Assembly: GCA_039976075.1 (NCBI GenBank)
Contig: JBDWFY010000001.1
Span: 620,001 to 684,000, forward strand
Length of the DNA stretch: 64,000 nt
Direction: 5' to 3'
Origin: JBDWFY01 sp039976075
GTDB lineage: Bacteria > Pseudomonadota > Alphaproteobacteria > Rhizobiales > Stappiaceae
The notes beneath the pieces were generated by a model. It made no database searches. It was given only the letters and a program-made list of their open reading frames with translations, and was not told the origin of the DNA. Below, one piece after another: positions 53,799 to 62,316 of this stretch (within the stretch, counting starts at the first letter, position 1; each line of letters starts with the position of its first letter). The translations under genes were made by a program, and so were the position numbers.

Positions 53799-55898
53799 CT
53801 ATTCAGCGGCTTCGATCGCGCGGCCCTTGGCAAGGGCCGAGCACTCAGCCATCACAGCAGAAGCGCGCGCAATCGGGTTTGTGAGATAAAAATCGGAAAC
53901 GGCACTGGAAAACGCCGCATCGGTCATATTTGCTGCAGAATTAGCCAGTTTGGCAATGTCCGCTGAATCGGCCTCAAGTATCGAATCGACCGCTGCCAGA
54001 TCCGGATGGCGTTCGATCATGCTCGCCCTCAACTCTGACAGAGAATCGTATCCAAGCGCATTGCCAAGCATCGCTGACAGGGCCCGCAAGATTGCCCAGT
54101 CTTCGCGCGCTTCACCGGGAGGAAACCCTGCGCGCATTCCCATTTGAACCCGTCCTTCGGTGTTCAGATAGGTTCCGTTCTTTTCCGTGTAGGCAGCTCC
54201 GGGCAGAATGACATCGGCCCGATGCGCTCCAGCATCGCCGTGCGTGCCGATATAAACAACAAAAGCATCTCCAAACGCGCCCAAGTCCATCTCATCCGCA
54301 CCCAGCAAGAACAGCGCTTTGAGACTTCCTTCCTGCGCCGCGTTTTGCATTTCAGAGACGGACTTCCCGTCCGTGCCGGGAACGAACCCTATTTCCAGAC
54401 CCCCAACACGTGCGGCCGCGGTGTGCAAAACGGCAAAACCGTTCCAGTCTTCGCTCACCGCACCGACCGATTGCGCGAGTTTTGCCGCATTGGCAGCGAC
54501 AGCGCTCCCATCGTCTCGCCTCAGCGCATCCTGGCCAATCAGGATCATCGGCCGTTCAGCTTTTTTCAGCTGATCGAAAAATGCACCATTCCCTGCCACG
54601 AGATCAGCCAGTGTTGACGCCCCCGCACCAAGGTAGGACACGTCATATGTCAAGTCGGCTTTTTCCCCGATGAACCCGATCGGGAAGTTACCAACACGCC
54701 AGCGCTTCCGAATGCGTGCGTTCAAAACAGCGGCTTCTTTGCGTGGGTTGGAGCCGATAATTAAAAGTGCATCGGCGTCTTCTATGCCCTCAATTGTCGG
54801 ATTGAACAGATACGTTGCCCGTCCCATACCAGGGTCCAGCGCAGATCCATCCTGACGACAATCCAAATTAGTCGACCCGATGTTGCTCATCAGATCCTTG
54901 AGCGCCACCATCTCTTCGACAGAGGACAAGTCTCCGGCAATGGCGCCGACCGCAGAACCCTCAAGTCCCTTGATTTTCGCAGCAACCGCTTCAAACGCTT
55001 CCGGCCACGACGCCGGCTGAAGCCGCCCGTCCCGCTTCACGTATGGGCGGTCAAGCCGCTGAGTACGCAATCCGTCCCAAATGAACCGCGTTTTGTCCGA
55101 GATCCATTCCTCATTCACCGCCTCATTGAGACGCGGCATGACGCGCATTACTTCCCTGCCTCGAGTATCGACACGAATGGCAGATCCCACTGCATCCATG
55201 ACATCAACAGACTCGGTCTTATTCAATTCCCAGGGACGCGCCTGAAATGCATAGGGTTTGGAAGTGAGGGCCCCCACAGGGCAAAGATCGATCACATTAC
55301 CCTGAAGTTCAGAAGAAAGTGCCTGTTCCAGATAGGTTGTGATCTCGGCGTCTTCGCCTCGTCCGATCAGCCCCAGATCCGATATACCCGCAACTTCGGT
55401 GGTAAACCGGACACAACGCGTGCAGTGAATGCATCGCGTCATGATGGTCTTTACCAGCGGACCAATGTGCTTGTTCTCAACAGCGCGCTTGTTTTCGGCA
55501 AACCGCGATGCATCAACACCAAAGGCCATCGCCTGATCCTGCAGATCGCACTCTCCGCCCTGATCGCAGATCGGGCAATCAAGAGGATGGTTGATCAGCA
55601 GAAATTCCATCACACCTTCACGCGCCTTTTTGACCATCGGCGTGTTGGTAAATACTTCCGGCGGCTCACCATTTGGGCCGGGACGCAAATCGCGGACACC
55701 CATTGCGCACGACGCCGCAGGCTTGGGAGGTCCGCCTTTGACCTCAACCAGACACATGCGACAGTTTCCAGCGACCGACAGCCGATCGTGGAAACAAAAT
55801 CTGGGCACTTCCGCACCGGCTTCCTCGCACGCCTGAAGCAGAGTGTATTCCGCCGGCACCTCGACTTCATTGCCATCGATGACGAGCTTGGTGGTCAT
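53799..55898 (-). CDS. nuoG: NADH-quinone oxidoreductase subunit G
   Basis: Largest peripheral subunit of complex I. The 699 residues begin with a 2Fe-2S ferredoxin domain (residues 1-80, with CFHDRLSVAGNCRMCLVEV), then the His-Cys3 cluster motif HPLDCPICDQGGECDLQDQA near 103 and the 4Fe-4S motif IMTRCIHCTRCVRF near 150, followed by a molybdopterin-oxidoreductase-like domain without cofactor. Length is typical for alphaproteobacteria. Its ATG overlaps the stop of the pentapeptide-repeat gene (ATGA), so translation is coupled to that unusual neighbour. Confidence 0.97.
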   Translation of the reverse strand: MTTKLVIDGNEVEVPAEYTLLQACEEAGAEVPRFCFHDRLSVAGNCRMCLVEVKGGPPKPAASCAMGVRDLRPGPNGEPPEVFTNTPMVKKAREGVMEFLLINHPLDCPICDQGGECDLQDQAMAFGVDASRFAENKRAVENKHIGPLVKTIMTRCIHCTRCVRFTTEVAGISDLGLIGRGEDAEITTYLEQALSSELQGNVIDLCPVGALTSKPYAFQARPWELNKTESVDVMDAVGSAIRVDTRGREVMRVMPRLNEAVNEEWISDKTRFIWDGLRTQRLDRPYVKRDGRLQPASWPEAFEAVAAKIKGLEGSAVGAIAGDLSSVEEMVALKDLMSNIGSTNLDCRQDGSALDPGMGRATYLFNPTIEGIEDADALLIIGSNPRKEAAVLNARIRKRWRVGNFPIGFIGEKADLTYDVSYLGAGASTLADLVAGNGAFFDQLKKAERPMILIGQDALRRDDGSAVAANAAKLAQSVGAVSEDWNGFAVLHTAAARVGGLEIGFVPGTDGKSVSEMQNAAQEGSLKALFLLGADEMDLGAFGDAFVVYIGTHGDAGAHRADVILPGAAYTEKNGTYLNTEGRVQMGMRAGFPPGEAREDWAILRALSAMLGNALGYDSLSELRASMIERHPDLAAVDSILEADSADIAKLANSAANMTDAAFSSAVSDFYLTNPIARASAVMAECSALAKGRAIEAAE

Positions 55899-56245
55899 AG
55901 ACTATCGCCCTCTCCGGCTTCTTCCCTCGATTTCCAGGCACTCAGAAGATCGGTCACCTGAATGCCGTCTATCGTCATGCCCTGGAGACGACAATTTTCA
56001 ATCGAGACACCGGCCATGTTTGCTCGATCTATCCGAAGGCCGGAAATATTGGCGTTATGAACCTTCCATCCGGACATGTTCACATCATCAAATGCACAGC
56101 CAGACAAATTGATGTCTTGGTAGGTACCACCAGAGAGATTGACATTCTCGAACCGGCAACCTGACAAATTTACATCGTTGAATTCAGAACCGGAAATATC
56201 ACTCTCAGTTACGGTCAAATGATGTTTTTCGCTGTGTATCTTCAT
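55895..56245 (-). CDS. Pentapeptide-repeat protein between nuoF and nuoG
   Basis: Protein of 116 residues, mostly pentapeptide repeats. From about residue 13 to 95 it reads as ten-residue units such as CRFENVNLSG and CAFDDVNMSG, about eight in all, which should fold as a right-handed four-sided beta helix of about four turns, capped by a short C-terminal helix. Start ATG 56245 has GGAG seven bases upstream; an in-frame TTG at 56263 would overlap nuoF. It begins 4 bases after nuoF and ends in an ATGA overlap with nuoG. No signal peptide is seen. This protein is not a known complex I subunit; a role in assembly of the NADH module is inference from position. Confidence 0.88.
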   Translation of the reverse strand: MKIHSEKHHLTVTESDISGSEFNDVNLSGCRFENVNLSGGTYQDINLSGCAFDDVNMSGWKVHNANISGLRIDRANMAGVSIENCRLQGMTIDGIQVTDLLSAWKSREEAGEGDSL

Positions 56246-56249
56246 CACC

Positions 56250-57554
56250 TTACTCCGCAGCAATCAGCGGCAACGCTGAAGCTTTCTTGCTTGCTGTGTA
56301 AGTATCGATACGTTCTTCGATCACGTGACGGAAATTTTTGATCAGCCCTTGAATTGGCCACGCTGCCGCATCACCAAGTGCGCAGATCGTATGTCCTTCA
56401 ATCTGCTTGGTGACTTCGAAAAGCATATCTATCTCACGCTTGTCCGCTTCTCCGCGAACCATTCTTTCCATGACACGCCACATCCAGCCGGTGCCCTCGC
56501 GACAGGGTGTACACTGTCCGCAAGATTCGTGCTTGTAGAAATGCGCCAGACGCGCAATGGCGCGAATGATGTCAGTCGACTTGTCCATGACTATCACTGC
56601 GGCGGTACCCAGACCTGATCCCAGTCCACGCAATGTGTCAAAATCCATTGATAGATCCTGACAGTTGTCTTCGGTCAAACACGGAACCGAAGACCCACCG
56701 GGAATAACCGCCAACAGGTTGTCCCAGCCCCCGCGTACACCACCACAGTGCTTGTCGATCAGTTCGCGGAAAGGAATGCCCATTTCCTCTTCGACCGTGC
56801 AGGGACGATTAACGTGTCCTGAAATACAGAAGAGTTTTGTACCTGTGTTGTTTGGCTTGCCGAGGCCGGCGAACCACCCTGCCCCGCGCCGCAAAATTGT
56901 CGGCGCTACCGCAATGGATTCAACGTTGTTGACGGTCGTGGGACATCCGTAGAGGCCGACATTGGCTGGGAATGGCGGTTTGAGGCGTGGTTGGCCTTTT
57001 TTACCTTCAAGGCTCTCAAGCAACGCGGTTTCTTCACCGCATATGTAGGCTCCGGCACCATGATGGACGTAAATGTCCATGTCCCAGCCCAGTTTGTTGT
57101 TTTTGCCAAGCAAATTGGCTTCATATGCCTGATCAATCGCCGCCTGTAGATGTTCACGTTCACGGATGAACTCACCCCGGACATAAATATAGGCAGCATG
57201 CGCACCCATCGCGAAAGAGGCGATCACGCATCCTTCAATCAGGTGATGCGGGTCATGCCGCAGGATCTCACGATCCTTGCAGGTTCCTGGTTCTGACTCA
57301 TCTGCGTTTACGACCAGATAGTGCGGCCGACCATCGCTTTCCTTCGGCATGAAAGACCATTTGAGCCCTGTCGGAAAACCCGCACCGCCGCGACCGCGCA
57401 AACCGGAAGCCTTCATCTGGTCGATGATCCAGTCGCGGCCCTTTTCAAGGATGGTTTTGGTGCCATCCCAACTGCCGCGCTTAAGCGCACCCTGAAGGCC
57501 CCAATCATGCACACCGTAAATATTAGTGAAGATACGGTCCTGGTCTCTTAACAT
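56250..57554 (-). CDS. nuoF: NADH-quinone oxidoreductase subunit F
   Basis: NADH- and FMN-binding subunit of complex I. The 434 residues show the FMN/NADH site GLRGRGGAGFPTGLKWSFMP near residue 50, GAGAYICGEETALLESLEG near 165, and the N3 cluster motif SCGQCTPCREGTGW near 345. It starts 18 bases after nuoE. Standard length; an unusual gene follows in place of nuoG. Confidence 0.98.
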   Translation of the reverse strand: MLRDQDRIFTNIYGVHDWGLQGALKRGSWDGTKTILEKGRDWIIDQMKASGLRGRGGAGFPTGLKWSFMPKESDGRPHYLVVNADESEPGTCKDREILRHDPHHLIEGCVIASFAMGAHAAYIYVRGEFIREREHLQAAIDQAYEANLLGKNNKLGWDMDIYVHHGAGAYICGEETALLESLEGKKGQPRLKPPFPANVGLYGCPTTVNNVESIAVAPTILRRGAGWFAGLGKPNNTGTKLFCISGHVNRPCTVEEEMGIPFRELIDKHCGGVRGGWDNLLAVIPGGSSVPCLTEDNCQDLSMDFDTLRGLGSGLGTAAVIVMDKSTDIIRAIARLAHFYKHESCGQCTPCREGTGWMWRVMERMVRGEADKREIDMLFEVTKQIEGHTICALGDAAAWPIQGLIKNFRHVIEERIDTYTASKKASALPLIAAE

Positions 57555-57572
57555 CCGCCCGGCTCCCTCACC

Positions 57573-58733
57573 CTACTTCTTGCTGGTCGGGACGTCACCC
57601 GCATCAACGCGTTTCGAAAATACTGTCTCTTCGCCACCGGCGAGTGTTCGGGACTGCCCGATCCAGTTCTCACGATCAATCCTGCCTTTAAACTTCAACC
57701 GGGAGTCCACCCAGGTCTTGTTTTCGCTGGTCCAAGCGGCAATCTGATCGAAATGGTAGATGCCCATATCATTGAGGATTCCCTCAATTTTCGGCCCTAC
57801 ACCTCTGATCTGCTTGAGGTTATCTTTTTTTCCATCACGGGGTTCGGCCAAAAGTGCCGGCTCACTTTCGGCAACGACCGCATCAGCGCCTTTGCTCGAT
57901 GCAATATTCTTTTCCGCAATCGGCTTGGGTGCAGTCGCCTTCGCCTCTATCTTTTCAGCTGATTTTGGCTTTTCAGCAGATTTTGGCTTTTCTGCCGGCT
58001 TTTTAGATTTCACTTCCGTTTTGGCCGGTTCAGCTTTTTTCGGTGCTTCTGCTGCTTTGGCACTTTCGACCGTTTCAGCCGTTTGAGCGGCAATGGCCTT
58101 GTCACCCTTAACGACCGATCCGTCGTATAGGGATGGATCCGTCAAAGACGTTGGGCCGCCCTCGGGTGTTGAATAAACCCGGTCAATCTGTGGACCAGGC
58201 GTTATCTCTTTGCCTTGTTCAAGCTTATCCAAAAGCGCGTTGAAATTTTCTTCATTGAGATCTTCGTAGGTATCGGAAAAAATCTGCACCATTGGTGCAT
58301 TCACGCATGCGCCCAGACACTCAACCTCTTCCCAGGAAAAATCTCCATCTTCAGATAGCTGGTGCGGTTTCTCCGAAATGCGGCTCTTGCAGACTTTCAA
58401 TATCGCATCGGAGCCTCGAAGCATGCACGGCGTGGTACCGCAAACCTGCACATGCGCCTTCTTACCGACCGGAGCGAGTTGGAACATCGTATAGAACGTT
58501 GCAACTTCCAGTACCCTGATGTCAGGCATATCAAGCATTCTGGCGATATATTCCATCGCGGCCTTGGTCAACCAGCCTTCATGTTGCTCCTGCGCGCGCC
58601 AAAGCAGAGGAATAACAGCAGACGCCTTTCGGGCTTCAGGATAACGGGCTATCACCTGTTTCGCCCAAGCCAAATTCTCACTTGAAAAGGCAAAACTGTC
58701 CGGTTGTTCGGGGTGCAGACGACGAACGGCCAT
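57573..58733 (-). CDS. nuoE: NADH-quinone oxidoreductase subunit E with C-terminal extension
   Basis: 2Fe-2S (N1a) subunit of the NADH module. The start is ATG 58733, sharing a base with the nuoD stop (TAATG); the open frame extends to 58862 without support. Of 386 residues, the first 180 or so are NuoE proper, with cluster cysteines in CGTTPCMLRG and CLGACVNAP. A linker of about 100 residues rich in Ala, Lys, Pro and Glu with repeated AEKPKS follows, then a C-terminal domain (DNLKQIRGVGPKIEGILND, GIYHFDQIAAW) resembling a helix-hairpin-helix fold. Such extensions are known in rhizobial NuoE; their role is unclear. Confidence 0.95.
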   Translation of the reverse strand: MAVRRLHPEQPDSFAFSSENLAWAKQVIARYPEARKASAVIPLLWRAQEQHEGWLTKAAMEYIARMLDMPDIRVLEVATFYTMFQLAPVGKKAHVQVCGTTPCMLRGSDAILKVCKSRISEKPHQLSEDGDFSWEEVECLGACVNAPMVQIFSDTYEDLNEENFNALLDKLEQGKEITPGPQIDRVYSTPEGGPTSLTDPSLYDGSVVKGDKAIAAQTAETVESAKAAEAPKKAEPAKTEVKSKKPAEKPKSAEKPKSAEKIEAKATAPKPIAEKNIASSKGADAVVAESEPALLAEPRDGKKDNLKQIRGVGPKIEGILNDMGIYHFDQIAAWTSENKTWVDSRLKFKGRIDRENWIGQSRTLAGGEETVFSKRVDAGDVPTSKK

Positions 58734-59917
58734 TAGCGGTCCACCTCTCCAAAAACAATATCCAGCGATCCAAGAACGGCCGAGACATCCGCGAGCATGT
58801 GCCCGCGACACAGAAAATCCATCGCCTGCAAGTGGGCAAAGCCAGGGGCCTTGATCTTGCATCGATAGGGTTTGTTGGTACCATCGGACAGAAGATAAAC
58901 ACCAAATTCACCTTTGGGCGCTTCTACGGCAGCGTAAACCTCACCCTCTGGCACATGGTACCCTTCCGTGTAGAGTTTGAAATGATGGATCAGTGCTTCC
59001 ATTGACCGCTTCATATCACCGCGTTTAGGCGCAACGACCTTGCCGTCCACTGAAGAGATCGGTCCGGTTTCCTTGGCCAACAACTCCAGACACTGCTTCA
59101 TAATCCGAACTGACTGTCGCATCTCTTCCATGCGGATCAGGTAGCGGTCGTAGCAATCGCCATTTTTTCCGATCGGAATGTCAAACTGCAACTCGTCATA
59201 GCACTCATACGGCTGGCTTTTCCGCAGGTCCCACGGTGCTCCGGAACCACGCACCATGACGCCGGAAAATCCCCATGCCCAGGCATCATCCAGATCGACA
59301 ACGGCGATATCCACGTTGCGCTGCTTGAAAATGCGGTTTTCTGTCAGCAGTCCTTCAATGTCATCGCACAATGTCAAAAACGGATCGCAAAATTCCCAGA
59401 TATCATCCAGCAACTGCTTAGGCAGATCCTGATGGACGCCACCAGGACGCACATAAGCAGCGTGCATCCGCGCTCCCGTTGCGCGCTCATAGAAAACCAT
59501 CAATTCTTCGCGAGCTTCGAAGCCCCATAGCGGTGGTGTCAGAGCTCCGACATCCATGGCCTGGGTCGTTACGTTCAGCAAATGCGAAAGAATGCGGCCG
59601 ATCTCTGAAAAGAGCACCCGGATCAGCTGACCGCGCTTGGGAACCGTCACGCCAAGCAATTTTTCCACCGCAAGCGCAAACGCGTGCTCCTGATTCATCG
59701 GAGCGACATAGTCAAGCCTATCGAAATAAGGCACGGCCTGAAGATAGGTTTTCTGCTCTATCAGTTTCTCCGTCCCCCGATGCAACAATCCAATATGCGG
59801 ATCGACACGAGTGACGACTTCACCGTCCAACTCCAGCACCAAACGAAGCACGCCATGGGCTGCAGGGTGCTGTGGACCGAAGTTGATGTTAAAGTTTCTT
59901 ACCTGAGCTTCAGCCAT
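58733..59917 (-). CDS. nuoD: NADH-quinone oxidoreductase subunit D
   Basis: 49-kDa quinone-site subunit of complex I. The 394 residues start with MAEAQVRNFNINFGPQHPAAHGVLRL (the beta-hairpin with the quinone-binding His is in GPQHPAAHG) and show GLLHRGTEKL near residue 43, YFDRLDYVAP near 65 and the C-terminal RCKIKAPGFAHLQAMDFL, a relic of hydrogenase kinship. It starts 10 bases after nuoC. Not fused to nuoC, unlike E. coli. Confidence 0.98.
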   Translation of the reverse strand: MAEAQVRNFNINFGPQHPAAHGVLRLVLELDGEVVTRVDPHIGLLHRGTEKLIEQKTYLQAVPYFDRLDYVAPMNQEHAFALAVEKLLGVTVPKRGQLIRVLFSEIGRILSHLLNVTTQAMDVGALTPPLWGFEAREELMVFYERATGARMHAAYVRPGGVHQDLPKQLLDDIWEFCDPFLTLCDDIEGLLTENRIFKQRNVDIAVVDLDDAWAWGFSGVMVRGSGAPWDLRKSQPYECYDELQFDIPIGKNGDCYDRYLIRMEEMRQSVRIMKQCLELLAKETGPISSVDGKVVAPKRGDMKRSMEALIHHFKLYTEGYHVPEGEVYAAVEAPKGEFGVYLLSDGTNKPYRCKIKAPGFAHLQAMDFLCRGHMLADVSAVLGSLDIVFGEVDR

Positions 59918-59927
59918 CTATATGTCC

Positions 59928-60533
59928 TCAGTTGGCCTTGGCCTTCTCATCCCCAGGCAGGACATAGTCTGTCCCCTCCCACGGTGAGAGAAAATCAAAA
60001 TTACGGAATTCCTGCGTAAGCTTCACGGGCTCATATACAACACGTTTTTGCTCATCGTCATACCGAACCTCCACGAATCCCGTGACAGGAAAATCCTTAC
60101 GAAGGGGATGCCCGTCAAATCCATAGTCCGTGAGAATTCGGCGAAGATCCGGATGACCGGAAAACAACATGCCGTACATGTCATACGCTTCCCGTTCGAA
60201 CCATTCAGCCCCAGGGAAAACACTGGTCACCGAAGGAACCGGGCGCTCTTCATCGCAGGCAACCTTCACCCGTACACGCAGATTTTGGCGCGGAGACAAC
60301 AGATGATAGACGACATCGAAGCGTCGCTCTCTTGCAGGCCAGTCAACACCGCAAATATCAGTGAGATTGATGAATTGGCATCGAATGTCGTCCCGCAAGA
60401 ACCGGCAAACAGCAACGATTTCCGTCGCGTTGGCAACAAGGGTCAACTCACCGAATTTAACAACGGTGCCCTGCAGCTTGTCGCCCAGTGCCTGAGCGAT
60501 ATATTCGCCAAGTTCAGCGAGTGTTTCGTCCAT
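59928..60533 (-). CDS. nuoC: NADH-quinone oxidoreductase subunit C
   Basis: 30-kDa peripheral-arm subunit. I take ATG 60533 (201 residues); the frame also has a TTG three codons earlier. The signature ERREAYDMYGMLFSGHPDLRRILTDYGF-type block is present near residues 118-150 (EREAYDMYGMLFSGHPDLR), followed by HPLRKDFPVTG. The C-terminal 35 residues are polar. Separate gene from nuoD, 10 bases ahead of it. Confidence 0.96.
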   Translation of the reverse strand: MDETLAELGEYIAQALGDKLQGTVVKFGELTLVANATEIVAVCRFLRDDIRCQFINLTDICGVDWPARERRFDVVYHLLSPRQNLRVRVKVACDEERPVPSVTSVFPGAEWFEREAYDMYGMLFSGHPDLRRILTDYGFDGHPLRKDFPVTGFVEVRYDDEQKRVVYEPVKLTQEFRNFDFLSPWEGTDYVLPGDEKAKAN

Positions 60534-60598
60534 ATCATCCAAGCCCGCTTCTCAGAACGAGAAGCCTGTTTCCAGTTAGAATACCAATCAGCCGATTG

Positions 60599-61183
60599 CT
60601 ATCGTTCGATTGTGCCGGTCCGGCGAATCTTTTTCTGCAAAAGCATGACGCCATAGAGAAGTGCTTCAGCTGTGGGTGGACACCCGGGTACGTAGATATC
60701 GACCGGTACAACCCGGTCACATCCACGCACGACTGAATAAGAGTAATGATAATAACCACCGCCATTGGCACACGATCCCATCGAGATCACATAGCGCGGC
60801 TCTGGCATCTGATCGTAAACCTTGCGAAGTGCGGGCGCCATTTTATTGGTCAGCGTTCCTGCCACAATCATCACATCGGACTGGCGCGGTGATGCCCGAG
60901 GTGCAAATCCGAAACGCTCCGCATCATAACGCGGCATCGACATCTGCATCATCTCAACAGCACAACATGCAAGACCAAACGTCATCCACATCAGTGAGCC
61001 CGTGCGAGCCCATTGGATGAGGTTGTCGGTTGCGGTAACAACAAACCCTTTGTCTGCAAGTTCATCATTTATATCAAGAAAAAACGGGTCGTTCTGGCCG
61101 ATCGGCTTACCGGTATTGGGATCGATGATACCCTTGGGAGACGGAGCAACCAGCGTCCCGCTGTCTGTGCTTGTCAATCCCAT
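60599..61183 (-). CDS. nuoB: NADH-quinone oxidoreductase subunit B
   Basis: Carries cluster N2, the last iron-sulfur centre before quinone. I take ATG 61183 (194 residues), with GGGAG eight bases upstream; it overlaps the nuoA end by 10 bases. A GTG seven codons earlier is possible. Cluster cysteines are in FGLACCAVEMM near residue 70, SMGSCANGGGYYH near 135 and VPGCPPTAEAL near 165. The N-terminal 40 residues are a polar extension common in rhizobia. Confidence 0.97.
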   Translation of the reverse strand: MGLTSTDSGTLVAPSPKGIIDPNTGKPIGQNDPFFLDINDELADKGFVVTATDNLIQWARTGSLMWMTFGLACCAVEMMQMSMPRYDAERFGFAPRASPRQSDVMIVAGTLTNKMAPALRKVYDQMPEPRYVISMGSCANGGGYYHYSYSVVRGCDRVVPVDIYVPGCPPTAEALLYGVMLLQKKIRRTGTIER

Positions 61184-61539
61184 TCCAAGGCTCCCTTTTT
61201 CCACTCATAAATAAAGCCGACAGTCAGGATCCCGAGAAAGATCATCATGGACCAGAAACCGAACCAACCAAGATCACCGAACGCCACGGCCCAAGGGAAT
61301 AAGAATGCCACTTCAAGGTCGAAGATAATGAACAATATCGACACCAGGTAAAAACGGACATCGAATTTCATGCGTGCATCGTCAAAAGCATTGAACCCGC
61401 ACTCATAGGCCGAAAGTTTTTCGCTATCCGGTTTTTTGTAGGCAAGAACGAAGGGAGAAATCAGCAAGGCAAGCCCAATGACAAGCGCGACGCCGACAAA
61501 TACGACAATTGGAATATATTCCCGCAGCAGATCTTCCAA
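61174..61539 (-). CDS. nuoA: NADH-quinone oxidoreductase subunit A
   Basis: Membrane subunit of complex I beside NuoH and the quinone site. The 121 residues have three helices and the conserved loop YECGFNAFDDARMKFDVRFY between helices 1 and 2. The start must be TTG at 61539: an in-frame TAA lies six codons upstream, and the nearby ATG at 61553 is in another frame. GGGAAG lies about 12 bases ahead. It is the first gene of the nuo operon, with a candidate promoter 67 bases upstream. Confidence 0.95.
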   Translation of the reverse strand: MEDLLREYIPIVVFVGVALVIGLALLISPFVLAYKKPDSEKLSAYECGFNAFDDARMKFDVRFYLVSILFIIFDLEVAFLFPWAVAFGDLGWFGFWSMMIFLGILTVGFIYEWKKGALEWD

Positions 61540-61989
61540 TTTCTTTGCTTCCCATTATCCCGGCAGGATCAAATGACCATCCTGCTCGGCGCCCCCGCTT
61601 CAGCAACATTAGTCTATCGGGCAAAACCGTCAACCGCGCAGTGCTCTAACCTTCACTGCCAACTGCTGACGAATTCGACCGCACCGTTAGCCCACCCACG
61701 CGCTTGAGGCAAGGGCTTTAGTGCCGCAGTCATTGCAAAGTAACAGACATTTTTAGAATTGATAGAAGTTCGACCAAATCATCACTTGTTTCAACAGCTT
61801 TCAACCTGCACCTAAACCAAGAAATCGGCGTCCATCTGTCACGGTGGGCTGGCTGATTTTTCCCTGATAGCTAACGCCCCGCAGCGGCGCACAGGTGGGC
61901 AACGCTGCCGCCCGGCCGCCCCGGCGACAAAGTTTGAACCAAGTGCGCGACAGCGTAACCGGTGAAAAACCAAAGTGATTTCAGATGAT
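61540..61989. other. Intergenic stretch between nuoA and tRNA-Asp
   Basis: 450 bases without a coding frame I would support. The left part holds a candidate nuo promoter. Going left from the tRNA on the minus strand there is TTTGGTTTTTC about 20 bases past the CCA end, a possible but hairpin-poor end of the tRNA transcript. Nothing else was recognised. Confidence 0.6.
61606..61633 (-). promoter_or_regulatory. Candidate promoter of the nuo operon
   Basis: On the minus strand TTGACG (61633-61628), a 16-base spacer and TAATGT (61611-61606). Transcription would start near 61599, giving a leader of about 60 bases before the TTG start of nuoA. Confidence 0.45.
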
Positions 61990-62066
61990 TGGCGGGAGTG
62001 ACGGGACTCGAACCCGCGACCTCTGGCGTGACAGGCCAGCGCTCTAACCAACTGAGCTACACCCCC
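61990..62066 (-). tRNA. tRNA-Asp (anticodon GTC)
   Basis: 77 bases with encoded CCA. Acceptor stem GGGGGTG pairs with CACTCCC (one G-T pair), D-arm GCTC/GAGC, anticodon loop with GTC in a TGGCC/GGCCA-type stem (CTGGC with GCCAG), and T-loop TTCGAGT. All arms are intact. A promoter lies just upstream at 62106-62134. Confidence 0.97.
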
Positions 62067-62105
62067 GCATCGCACCGTAAACAGCGTTCCGGCGAGGTGG
62101 AGGTG

Positions 62106-62134
62106 ATTTACGGTGGTGCGTCGCGCAAGTCAAG
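62106..62134 (-). promoter_or_regulatory. Promoter of tRNA-Asp
   Basis: On the minus strand a perfect CTTGAC (62134-62129), a 17-base spacer, and GTAAAT (62111-62106). The start would be near 62099, 33 bases ahead of the mature tRNA, a normal distance. Confidence 0.6.
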
Positions 62135-62316
62135 CAAGATTGAAGGGAATTCAGGACAAAGTTTAGCTGGTGCACAAAATTGACTTCCGACCATCATGTC
62201 GCAAGGTCCGATTTCTGTGCCATCCGGCATGCATCTATTTGTCTGGAAATTCTTTTTCCAAAAAAACATGCACTTCAGCCGGAGCCAAACTGTCCAATCG
62301 TGTAAGATGATTGCCC

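Noticed and set aside
57950..58060. Short direct repeats in nuoE as a possible mobile or CRISPR-like element
   Set aside because: The repeats encode an in-frame Ala-Lys-Pro-Glu linker and lack spacers or flanking inverted repeats.
62072..62119. Inverted repeat GCACCGTAAA / TTTACGGTGGTGC near tRNA-Asp as an attachment site
   Set aside because: It is imperfect, spans the tRNA promoter, and no integrase or duplicated tRNA end is present.
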